The notes beneath the pieces are model-generated. The model was not told the origin of the DNA. It saw only the letters and a list, made by a program, of their open reading frames with translations, and did no database searches. Below, piece after piece: positions 36,125 to 44,191 of a stretch of DNA of 64,000 nt. Both the position numbers and the translations under genes were made by a program. Positions within the stretch are counted from its first letter, which is position 1. Each line of letters starts with the position of its first letter. The stretch is from Allomuricauda ruestringensis DSM 13258 (GTDB lineage: Bacteria; Bacteroidota; Bacteroidia; Flavobacteriales; Flavobacteriaceae), in NCBI RefSeq assembly GCF_000224085.1, contig NC_015945.1, forward strand, positions 558,001-622,000, given 5' to 3'.

Positions 36125-37018
36125 TTAGTAGATACATTTTGAGTTGTCGGATTTTACATAATAAGATTTATAATTCTTTGCTTTTTTATCTGTACAACCA
36201 CATAGATCCAATAATTCAATGGATTTAAAATCGATGGGGGCGGTCTCCGCCTGAATTGAAATATAACCTTCCTTTACGGGTTTGCCCACTTCATATGCAC
36301 TATCAAGATAACCGTTAACCATACCCCCACCGATCGTCGGCTTACCATATCCCAACACAACTTTGTTGTCCAAGATATGTTGCATTATTGAATCCCCCAG
36401 AACCAGTGCCTCAATGGTCACCCATCCATCACCGGGATAGGTCTTGGATGTAGAAGGAATACAATGGTCTATAATCAACGAATCATTAATCACCACATTG
36501 GTTCCAGGTGTACATAGATTTCCATTGGTTCGATCGTGAGTACCATCGCCTCCTAGTAGCTGCAATTCCAACGAAATAGGGAAATCTTGATCAAGCCCCA
36601 TAGTCCTTGGGTCTTGAGAATGCAGCATTAAACCATTGTTACGAATGGCCCATTCAGGTCCTCCCAACATTTGCTCCCCTACAAAACGATACGTTACCTT
36701 GAGTTTGTAATATGAAAACTTCTTTTTGTAGAATAAATGACCAAAGGTGCCATTAAAGCTGTCTTTTTCCTGATACCTAACGCTTAGAAGACTGTCTTTG
36801 AAAACAAAGGAGTCGTTATAATTTTCCCCCAGGGGATAGCCCGTAAATTTAGGTGTCCAGTCTTGATAATTGGTCCCATCAAATAGTGCGATCCATTCTT
36901 CCTTATTGGAATTATTTTTCTTAGGGGCACAGTTTGAGAAAAAAATAAAAGCTAAAACTGAAGCAATTAATGTTAGTGGTTTTAAACAGGATGGAATATC
37001 CATTTTTTTGGGTTTCAT
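36125..37018 (-). CDS. DUF1080 (3-keto-glycoside hydrolase/lyase-like) lipoprotein
   Basis: A lipoprotein of about 297 residues from the start at 37018 (MKPKKMDIPSCLKPLTL), signal ending FFSNCAP; the ATG at 37039 adds seven residues. The DUF1080 fold (PF06439, 3-keto-disaccharide hydrolase) is seen in EEWIALFDGTNYQDWTPKFT, the KFSYYKLKVTYRFVGEQ strand and PISLELQLLGGDG near the middle, ending IQAETAPIDFKSIELLDL. Family members cleave glycosides after oxidation at C3. The C-terminus CGCTDKKAKNYKSYY with a final Cys (SKCIY) resembles a Cys-containing tail found on several Bacteroidota exported proteins. It heads the minus-strand run with the cytochrome and GMC dehydrogenase, the expected partners of such an enzyme. 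Confidence 0.87.
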   Translation of the reverse strand: MKPKKMDIPSCLKPLTLIASVLAFIFFSNCAPKKNNSNKEEWIALFDGTNYQDWTPKFTGYPLGENYNDSFVFKDSLLSVRYQEKDSFNGTFGHLFYKKKFSYYKLKVTYRFVGEQMLGGPEWAIRNNGLMLHSQDPRTMGLDQDFPISLELQLLGGDGTHDRTNGNLCTPGTNVVINDSLIIDHCIPSTSKTYPGDGWVTIEALVLGDSIMQHILDNKVVLGYGKPTIGGGMVNGYLDSAYEVGKPVKEGYISIQAETAPIDFKSIELLDLCGCTDKKAKNYKSYYVKSDNSKCIY

Positions 37019-37039
37019 ATTTACCAAGGTTTTGGACAA

Positions 37040-37630
37040 TAAAGGGTTACTTTCAATTTTAAAGGTCCCATGTAAATTTATGGATGTTTTTCAATTTACT
37101 CCTTATTTTTTCATTCCAATAGGATACCTTCAAGTCTTTTTGTCAAGTACAAATAAAATTGTGACCGATCGGCCGTTGATTTATTTTTTTTAGATATTGA
37201 CAATTTATCTGACAAAGAAGGTTAATCGATAGGATTTTGCCATCGATTCCATTTTTTTATGGAGAAGTTACCAATGTTTAAATCATTGCAAGCATTCTGT
37301 AACCCAAATGGTAACCCTATCGAGCTTATAGTCCCATATAACAATTGCCGCCAAGTATCCAATTCATTACCCTTACCGACTAATAGGTATGTTATTTCTC
37401 AAAAATTGATTTATCTTTTTATAAATCACAAGTTTTATGTCTCATTTACTAATAAAAAAGCAGGTATTTTGTAATTTTGACATACTTGCATGAAATATTC
37501 CAAACTCCTAATAACAGTATGGAATCCGTCCTGATTACAGGAAAAAGTTTAAGCACCCTTATGTTGAATTCTTTTTGTCGGTCAACTCAAGGGAAAAGTT
37601 GGTCCAAGTGACCTTTTTATTTATATAATT
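37040..37630. other. divergent intergenic region before galK
   Basis: Nearly 600 AT-rich bases separate the divergent DUF1080 and galactokinase genes. An inverted repeat with arms AATCGAT (37224-37230) and ATCGATT (37242-37248) precedes a T-rich run and could be an operator or a terminator. A TAATTTTG at 37472-37479 fits a plus-strand -7 element for galK. No gene is visible. Confidence 0.5.
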
Positions 37631-38785
37631 TTGATAGAAAGATATATATTCTCGAATCGGCTAAAAACCGACATAACGGTCACATCCCCCGGAAGAATCA
37701 ACATCATAGGAGAACATACGGATTACAACAACGGTTATGTACTGCCTGGTGCAATCGATAAAACCATTACTTTTAAATTAGGGAAGAACAACACTGAAAA
37801 ATGTTGTAGAATTTACAGCAAGGGTTTTGGTGATATACTTGAATTTGACTTGGATTCGATTACCAAGAAACCCGAGGGATGGGAAAATTATGTGCTTGGG
37901 GTAATTCATGAAATTTTACAACGAACCCATAAGTTAAAAGGCTTTGACTGCACCATTGAAAGCCACCTACCTGTTGGATCGGGAGTAAGTTCTTCCGCTG
38001 CCCTGGAATGTGGTCTTGCCTTTGGATTAAATACCCTTTTTGAACTTGGCCTTACAAAATGGGAAATAATTGAATTATCCCAAACAGCGGAACACGAATT
38101 TGTGGGCACCAAATGTGGTATCATGGATCAGTTTGCCTCGGTAATGGGCAAAAAGGACCATGTAATGTTTTTGGATTGCATGACATTGGATTTTGAATAT
38201 ATCCCCATGGATATAGAACCTTACCGTATTCTATTGTTGAATACCAATGTTGCCCATAATTTGGCATCTAGCGCATATAATATTCGGAGAAGCCAATGTG
38301 AAAAAGGTTTGGCCGTACTTCGGAAAAACTTTGGCAAAGACATTACCTTTAGGAATGTCACCACAACAATGCTCCATCAATGCAAAGAGGAACTGGGTGA
38401 AACCATTTTCAATAGGTGTAGTTATGTAATCGAAGAAAATTTAAGAGTTTTTAAGGCCGTAACGGCCTTAAAAGAAAAGAACCTTATAAAATTTGGTCAA
38501 TTATTGTACCAGACCCATGAGGGATTGCGCCATAAATACGAAGTAAGTTGTCCTGAGCTTGATTTCCTTGTCGATTTTGCAAAAGATAAAACTGATGTAC
38601 TTGGCGCCCGAATGATGGGAGGCGGATTCGGAGGCTGTACCCTTAACATTGTACATGAAGAAGCTATCGATGATTTTATAAAAGAAGCGGGCTCAGTTTA
38701 CCACGAGCGGTTTTCCAACACATTGACTTTTTTCCAAACTGTTCCAAGCCAAGGGACCACCATCTCAAGTGAGAATGTGCGTTGA
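37631..38785 (+). CDS. galK: galactokinase
   Basis: A GHMP kinase that phosphorylates alpha-D-galactose at C1 in the cytoplasm, first step of the Leloir pathway. It has 384 residues, the family norm. The galactokinase signature GRINIIGEHTDYNNGYVLPG lies near residues 21-40, the GHMP ATP loop LPVGSGVSSSAALE near 115, and MMGGGFGGCTLNIV near 332. The start appears to be TTG at 37631: the frame is open upstream to a stop near 37565 but has no ATG, and starting here gives about 20 residues before the signature, the usual spacing. It stands alone and diverges from the DUF1080 gene, but pairs logically with the GH2 beta-galactosidase 11 kb away. No galT, galE or mutarotase gene is in the window. 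Confidence 0.95.
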   Translation: MIERYIFSNRLKTDITVTSPGRINIIGEHTDYNNGYVLPGAIDKTITFKLGKNNTEKCCRIYSKGFGDILEFDLDSITKKPEGWENYVLGVIHEILQRTHKLKGFDCTIESHLPVGSGVSSSAALECGLAFGLNTLFELGLTKWEIIELSQTAEHEFVGTKCGIMDQFASVMGKKDHVMFLDCMTLDFEYIPMDIEPYRILLLNTNVAHNLASSAYNIRRSQCEKGLAVLRKNFGKDITFRNVTTTMLHQCKEELGETIFNRCSYVIEENLRVFKAVTALKEKNLIKFGQLLYQTHEGLRHKYEVSCPELDFLVDFAKDKTDVLGARMMGGGFGGCTLNIVHEEAIDDFIKEAGSVYHERFSNTLTFFQTVPSQGTTISSENVR

Positions 38786-38855
38786 CACCTCACTTGGTTG
38801 ACTTTAACAGTACGGCCATGAGTTGTGGAATATACCACTACCCATTGCAACAATT

Positions 38856-41800
38856 TTAGTTGTTGAATTGATACGTTTTTATATCTTTTCCAGATATGCC
38901 AAGCAATAATTTATTGTCTATTTGGACAGCACTCCTAACATCACCTTTTATATGCAAACCAGATCGGGATTGTGGAACATATTTGAAGGATCCTTTCCCA
39001 TCACCCAAAAGCAGCGTTCCATAATTAGCATCAAATTTTCCAAGCCGAAGTTTGAAAAACTGATTGTTGCCCAACAGCAATATATCGACAGTGCCATCAT
39101 GGTCAAAGTCTTCTATTACGGTTCCATAAACAATTGAATATTGCACTTGTTCAGGCAAGGTTGCCATAGTATACTTACCATTTGGAGTGCTCAACATTAA
39201 AGATGTATACATATGATTGGCGGTTAATTTCTTGGACTTTTCCAATTCTTTTGGCGTGAAGATATCTTCCAATGTAGCATCTGCAAAACTCTCGTACGTT
39301 GTAAATTTTGAACGGAGATATGCCAATTGTCCCAAAAGCTCATTTCGGGTTACATAAGGATATTCCTTTCCCTGAATGTAAAAATTGAGAATGGGATCTA
39401 CCGAACCATTTTGATCGTAATCGGCGTGGTACAATGCTGCGGGTTCTTCTTGGGATGCCTTGAACTGTGAATTTGTACCAAGGTTTCCCATAACTAAATC
39501 GGGGCGGCCATCCCCATTAAAATCGCCAACATCAATGGAATTCCAAAGACCACGGTATTCCCTGTCCAAAAGATTACTGGTTTCGTTTTTGAGCACCCCT
39601 GATCTGTTCATAAAAAAAGTGATGGGCATCCATTCTCCGACAACCACCAAATCCTTACCACCGTCATTGTCAAGATCTAACCAAACTGCATCGGTTATCA
39701 TACCAGCTTCTTCCAATTCAGGAGCCAATCTTTGGGTAGCGTCCACAAAACGGCCGTTACCCTTGTTTTCCAACATATAGCTTCTTGGACTTTCCGGATA
39801 TCTTCCCGGTATTACCCTACCGCCCACAAAAATATCCAGATCCCCATCTCCATCGATATCCGCAGTTCTTACGGTTTCACTATTTGTAGGCATTTCCGGG
39901 AGACGGTCTGTGCCATCGGTAAATCCTCCCTTTCCATTGCCTAGATATAACCTATCCTGCAGCAATGGATCTTCAGTATTAAAATTATGGTATCCGCCAC
40001 CGGCCACATAAATATCAAGAAATCCGTCACCATTGGCATCGAATACGGCAGCGTCACTGTCATGGTATTCTTTATATTGGGAAAAAATACCCACTTTATG
40101 TTCGGCAAATGCACCATTTCTTCCCTGCAAGAATATATGTGCTGGTTTTCCTTTGGAACCTCCTATAAAAAGGTCATTAAGACCATCGTTGTTATAATCC
40201 CCTTTGACGATGCTTGGCGTGTTATGGGAATATTGGGATATAAGCAATGATTGGCGTTTAAAATCATTGACCGCTGATGGTTTGTCGGTATACTTCACTG
40301 GAGAGTCCACTTCACTGAACAAGGTAGAAGTGCTTGAAAATTCCTTCTTCCCTTTATCGGCATCAGTTTCCTTAAGCACTATTAATTTATCCACTGGAAC
40401 TTGGGCAATCGTTTCCAGTCCTCCCCTATTCCACCGTACAACTATGGAATCAATGGTACTGTTTTGACCCAATCCAAAGTGCAGGATTGGGGATACCGTG
40501 GATAAATATCCTCTGGTGGGCATTTGAACCAGGGTCTGTTTCAAGGAATCTTGGTAAACCGTTACTTGGGCTCCGATTCCCTGTGTATTGCCCCCTTCAC
40601 CTTCCAATTTTAACTGAATAAAATGGGAATCCCCAGAATTAGTATTGTTTTGATAAATGGAAGCTGGCTTATTGATATTGTTGATGACCAAGTCCAGGTC
40701 ACCATCATTATCCAAATCGGCATAGGCCGCTCCATTACTATTGGCAGGCTCGTCCAACCCAAATTTTTTAGTGCTATTGGTATAATTGTTATTGCTGCTA
40801 TGGGTATAAAGGTAATTGCTGAGCTTTGAAGATGGCATTTTTTCGATGAGTTCGAGTACATCCTTCCGTTTAAAACGCCCTTTGGATTTAACTAGGTTAT
40901 CCATGTAATCGATAAAATCCAGATTGGTGTAATCCCGTAAGTACCCATTGGTCACAAAAAGATCTTTCCAGCCATCATTATCATAGTCGGCCCAAAGAGC
41001 GGCCCAACTCCAATCGGTATTGGAAATTCCAGCCATCTGTCCAATTTCACTAAAACTTCCATTACCATTGTTGACCTGCAACATATTCCGCATGTATTGA
41101 TAATGAAAGCCACTGCGCACATTCAAATCAAATTTGTCATAATTGTCCGGTGAAAGCAATAATTTTTGTCTACGATTATCTTCTGGGAGCATATCCAAAG
41201 TGAAAATGTCCTGCAAGCCGTCATTGTTAACATCGGCTATATCGTTCCCCATAGAGAAATGACTCGTATGTCCAAGTTGTTCCCTTAAATCATTGATAAA
41301 TGTTCCATCCTTTTGATTGATGTACAAGTAATCCGGTACGGCATAATCATTGGAAACATAAAAGTCCGACCACCCATCATTATTGAAATCCCCAATTCCA
41401 ATACCCAAACCATAGGTTAGTGCGGAACCATTGATACCCGCATTGACCGTTACATCGGAAAAACGACCATTATCTTGCTGATATAGCCTAATTCCCTGCA
41501 AAGGATCGTCCATTTCCAAAAATCGTTTTGTGTTTGCTACATTGAGTATGGGCAGGGATTTTGGATTATGGTTCAGTAGAATCATATCAAGGTCACCATC
41601 GCGGTCGTAATCAAAAAAATAACCCTGGTTGCTGAATGCACTGCTAGCCAATCCATATTTTTCTGCTTGCTCCTCAAAAATGGGTATTCCATTGGAGTCG
41701 TTCCCCATATTGATGAACAATTGGTTTGTTCTTTTTTTGGGAGGCAATGCTCCGGAATAACAGAGGTAAAGGTCCATTCGGCCATCCCCATTAACATCGG

Positions 41801-42182
41801 CGGCGGTGATACCTGTTTTCCACGGTCCTGTCCTTCCTCCAACCTTTGCAATGGCGGTAATGTCTTTGAATTTCATTCCTCCCAAATTAAGGTAGCATTT
41901 ATTCTCACCTGTATTGGATGTAAAATAAAGGTCGATCAAGCCGTCATCGTTAAAATCAGCTGTCGCCACTCCCCCGCCATTATATAGGTATTCGTACATC
42001 AAAACATTTAGGTTAGGGCCTTCCTGTAACGTGTTTTGAAAATGAACTCCAGAAAAATCAGGGGAAATAGATTGAAAAACAGCAGCTTCACTATTTGCTT
42101 TTTTAGCATCAATTGTCTTTTTATCTGTTTTGTCGCAACTAAAAAGAAAGGAGAGCAATAGTAAACATAGAGAATACCTCAT
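38856..42182 (-). CDS. FG-GAP/VCBS repeat lipoprotein with ASPIC/UnbV domain (CRTAC1-like), copy 2
   Basis: A lipoprotein of 1108 residues with signal MRYSLCLLLLSFLFSCDKT. It is a full-length paralogue of the protein at 23319-26675 with the same order of parts: mature N-terminus, a first series of FG-GAP blades (DFNDDGLIDLYFTSN, DVNGDGRMDLYLCYSG, DYDRDGDLDMILLNHNP), an ASPIC/UnbV domain around 535-610 (IGAQVTVYQDSLKQ and SIVVRWNRGG), a second series of blades (DIDGDGDLDIFVGGRVIPG, DVGDFNGDGRPDLVMGNLG) and a short tail. Blades carry DxDxDG-type calcium sites. It comes after SusC-SusD of the third pair, separated by a strong terminator-like hairpin. Function is unknown; I infer an accessory surface binding protein. 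Confidence 0.9.
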   Translation of the reverse strand: MRYSLCLLLLSFLFSCDKTDKKTIDAKKANSEAAVFQSISPDFSGVHFQNTLQEGPNLNVLMYEYLYNGGGVATADFNDDGLIDLYFTSNTGENKCYLNLGGMKFKDITAIAKVGGRTGPWKTGITAADVNGDGRMDLYLCYSGALPPKKRTNQLFINMGNDSNGIPIFEEQAEKYGLASSAFSNQGYFFDYDRDGDLDMILLNHNPKSLPILNVANTKRFLEMDDPLQGIRLYQQDNGRFSDVTVNAGINGSALTYGLGIGIGDFNNDGWSDFYVSNDYAVPDYLYINQKDGTFINDLREQLGHTSHFSMGNDIADVNNDGLQDIFTLDMLPEDNRRQKLLLSPDNYDKFDLNVRSGFHYQYMRNMLQVNNGNGSFSEIGQMAGISNTDWSWAALWADYDNDGWKDLFVTNGYLRDYTNLDFIDYMDNLVKSKGRFKRKDVLELIEKMPSSKLSNYLYTHSSNNNYTNSTKKFGLDEPANSNGAAYADLDNDGDLDLVINNINKPASIYQNNTNSGDSHFIQLKLEGEGGNTQGIGAQVTVYQDSLKQTLVQMPTRGYLSTVSPILHFGLGQNSTIDSIVVRWNRGGLETIAQVPVDKLIVLKETDADKGKKEFSSTSTLFSEVDSPVKYTDKPSAVNDFKRQSLLISQYSHNTPSIVKGDYNNDGLNDLFIGGSKGKPAHIFLQGRNGAFAEHKVGIFSQYKEYHDSDAAVFDANGDGFLDIYVAGGGYHNFNTEDPLLQDRLYLGNGKGGFTDGTDRLPEMPTNSETVRTADIDGDGDLDIFVGGRVIPGRYPESPRSYMLENKGNGRFVDATQRLAPELEEAGMITDAVWLDLDNDGGKDLVVVGEWMPITFFMNRSGVLKNETSNLLDREYRGLWNSIDVGDFNGDGRPDLVMGNLGTNSQFKASQEEPAALYHADYDQNGSVDPILNFYIQGKEYPYVTRNELLGQLAYLRSKFTTYESFADATLEDIFTPKELEKSKKLTANHMYTSLMLSTPNGKYTMATLPEQVQYSIVYGTVIEDFDHDGTVDILLLGNNQFFKLRLGKFDANYGTLLLGDGKGSFKYVPQSRSGLHIKGDVRSAVQIDNKLLLGISGKDIKTYQFNN

Positions 42183-42207
42183 TATGTTGTTTTTGATTCA
42201 AGGCAAT

Positions 42208-42243
42208 AAAAAAAGAACCCTACCCCCGACTATTAGGGGTAGG
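42208..42243 (-). terminator. terminator between SusD and FG-GAP gene
   Basis: Arms CCTACCCC (42219-42226) and GGGGTAGG (42236-42243) form an eight-base-pair stem; on the minus strand the stem is followed by GTTCTTTTTTTATT. It lies 60 bases past the SusD stop and 26 bases before the FG-GAP gene start, so most transcripts should end here and read-through would supply the lipoprotein. Confidence 0.75.
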
Positions 42244-42303
42244 ACTCAAAGGTATTAAAACTAAAAAACTCAAACTAAATGAAATAAATCAAAATTCATT
42301 GGA

Positions 42304-44181
42304 TTAATAACCGGGATTTTGAACCAGTAAGTCATTACGATTAATTTCATCTCTACTAAGAGGCATAAAGTACATTTTATCTTCCCAGGTCCTAGTTTCG
42401 TTTTCCGTATTGTCCACCACATTATAGGTGTAATCATACACTTCTGGGTCATATCGATAAGGGACGTGTGGTGTGGCACCAGTCTTCAATGTTGCTGTTA
42501 CCCTGATTACTTTTATTCCCCTACCCAAGGTTTCAGGGGCAATCAACCATCTACGTGCATCAAAATAACGTTGTTCTTCATACGCAAGCTCGATTCTACG
42601 CTCATTGCGGTATAGTTCCATAAGTTCACTTCCTGTGGCAGTAACCGCGGGCATTCCAGCCCTATATCTTATCCGATTCAACCATAGAATGGCCTCATCT
42701 TCGTCACCTGTTTCCAAACAGGCTTCCACATAATTCAAAGCAATCTCTGTGTAGCGGATAAATGGCCATGGTACCAATTGTGCACTTGACATATTGTCTG
42801 CTACAGATGGGTCGGGATCGATAAATTTACGTACGTAATATCCTGTTCTGGACCCGTTCCAGTTCTCTATAACGGAATTTCGTGTGTCCACACCCGCTAT
42901 AGTACCACCGGCACCATCATCATAAGTTCCGGTCTGTATTTGATCATAGGGATCAATTGATACTACATCACTAGGGCGTGGTTTCCAATCTGCACCATCA
43001 TATAATATGGTCGCATAAAATCTAGGATCTCTGTCCGTGTAAGGAGCAGCAGCATGATCAGGGTTTTCCCAATCAAACTTGGAACCATCCATCATTTCAT
43101 AATCATCCACCAATTGTTGTATGGGCGTATTACCTGCCCAGTTATGATAACCATTGGGTCCATTATTGATTCCTTGATGAATTCCTCCAAGAGGCCAATT
43201 GTTTTCCACTGTATATAAGGCACTATGGGTTCTCTCAAAAAGTATATCGGAATGGGCACCCGCATCCGCAGCTCCACTACCACCTCCCATGGAAAGGGCT
43301 ACATAATTTGCTTCTCCTTCTTCAGGGGAAACAGGAGCATTTAAATCTAGTTTATATCCCGAAGTTGCATCCAACAATGCTTTGGAAGCCGCCTTAGCTG
43401 CATTCCATCTTGTTGTTCTATCGCCGGAAGTGTAGGCCACCAATTCCAAATCGGAGTAGCTACCATGTGCCGAGGATTGGGAAGATACGGTTGGGCCATG
43501 TCTTAAATCACTGGCCGCATATAACAATACTCTTGACTTTAATCCCATCGCACTGAGGTCCGAAGCCCTTCCAGGAGTAGCTCCTTTATCCTTAAGCAAT
43601 GTAATGGCCTGCTCCAAATCATTTAAAATGAAATTGATACATTCTTCATAAGTGCCACGGGCAACGGAATAATCTTCATCCAATCCATAAGGTTGGTCTA
43701 TTATTGGTGAACCTCCATAATATCTCACAACTTGGTGGTAATAATAAGCTCTGAGAAAATAGGATTCTCCTAACAGCCTATCCCTTAGTTCATCATCACC
43801 AAAAGTAGCTTCAGGTAATTCCGCTATGGCAATATTGGCCTGTCTAATGGCTGAAAAAAGTTCATCCCATTGAGGAATTATATTTGTGTTTCCAGTTCCT
43901 GTCGGTGACAAGGTGCCCTCGGTAATTACATTAATTCCCCTGCCTGAGTGGGTGAACATGGCCTCATCGGTCAAAGAAGCCAATCCCTCCTCTTCAAAAC
44001 CTCCATAATTTAAATGTGAGTAAACACCGAACACAAACGCTTCTGAAAGTGCACCATCGCCCCAGGTCGCATCTGAGGATATTTTATCCAAGGGTTTGGT
44101 TTCCAAATAATCTTCCGAACACGATATGGGAACGATTGCCATCGCAGCAATCAATATGGTATAGAGTTTTATATTTTTCAT
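42304..44181 (-). CDS. SusD-family lipoprotein (galactosidase region)
   Basis: The SusD partner of the SusC at 44192-47416. The start at 44181 (MKNIKLYTILIAAMAIVPISC) gives a lipoprotein signal; the ATG at 44190 adds three residues. The protein is about 625 residues, longer than the sialic-acid SusD. Motifs are YLETKPLDKISSDATWGDGA at the mature N-terminus, ESYFLRAYYYHQVVRYYGGS in the TPR region and YRNERRIELAYEEQRYFDAR near the C-terminus. The gene overlaps nothing but lies only 1-10 bases past SusC, so the two are co-translated. Ligand unknown; the divergent GH2 operon suggests a beta-galactoside. Confidence 0.93.
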   Translation of the reverse strand: MKNIKLYTILIAAMAIVPISCSEDYLETKPLDKISSDATWGDGALSEAFVFGVYSHLNYGGFEEEGLASLTDEAMFTHSGRGINVITEGTLSPTGTGNTNIIPQWDELFSAIRQANIAIAELPEATFGDDELRDRLLGESYFLRAYYYHQVVRYYGGSPIIDQPYGLDEDYSVARGTYEECINFILNDLEQAITLLKDKGATPGRASDLSAMGLKSRVLLYAASDLRHGPTVSSQSSAHGSYSDLELVAYTSGDRTTRWNAAKAASKALLDATSGYKLDLNAPVSPEEGEANYVALSMGGGSGAADAGAHSDILFERTHSALYTVENNWPLGGIHQGINNGPNGYHNWAGNTPIQQLVDDYEMMDGSKFDWENPDHAAAPYTDRDPRFYATILYDGADWKPRPSDVVSIDPYDQIQTGTYDDGAGGTIAGVDTRNSVIENWNGSRTGYYVRKFIDPDPSVADNMSSAQLVPWPFIRYTEIALNYVEACLETGDEDEAILWLNRIRYRAGMPAVTATGSELMELYRNERRIELAYEEQRYFDARRWLIAPETLGRGIKVIRVTATLKTGATPHVPYRYDPEVYDYTYNVVDNTENETRTWEDKMYFMPLSRDEINRNDLLVQNPGY

Positions 44182-44191
44182 AACAATCAAA

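Noticed and set aside
37224..37248. Inverted repeat AATCGAT / ATCGATT as a galK terminator or riboswitch
   Set aside because: Followed by a T run on the plus strand, but nothing upstream on that strand needs terminating and no known riboswitch core is visible; noted only as a possible operator.
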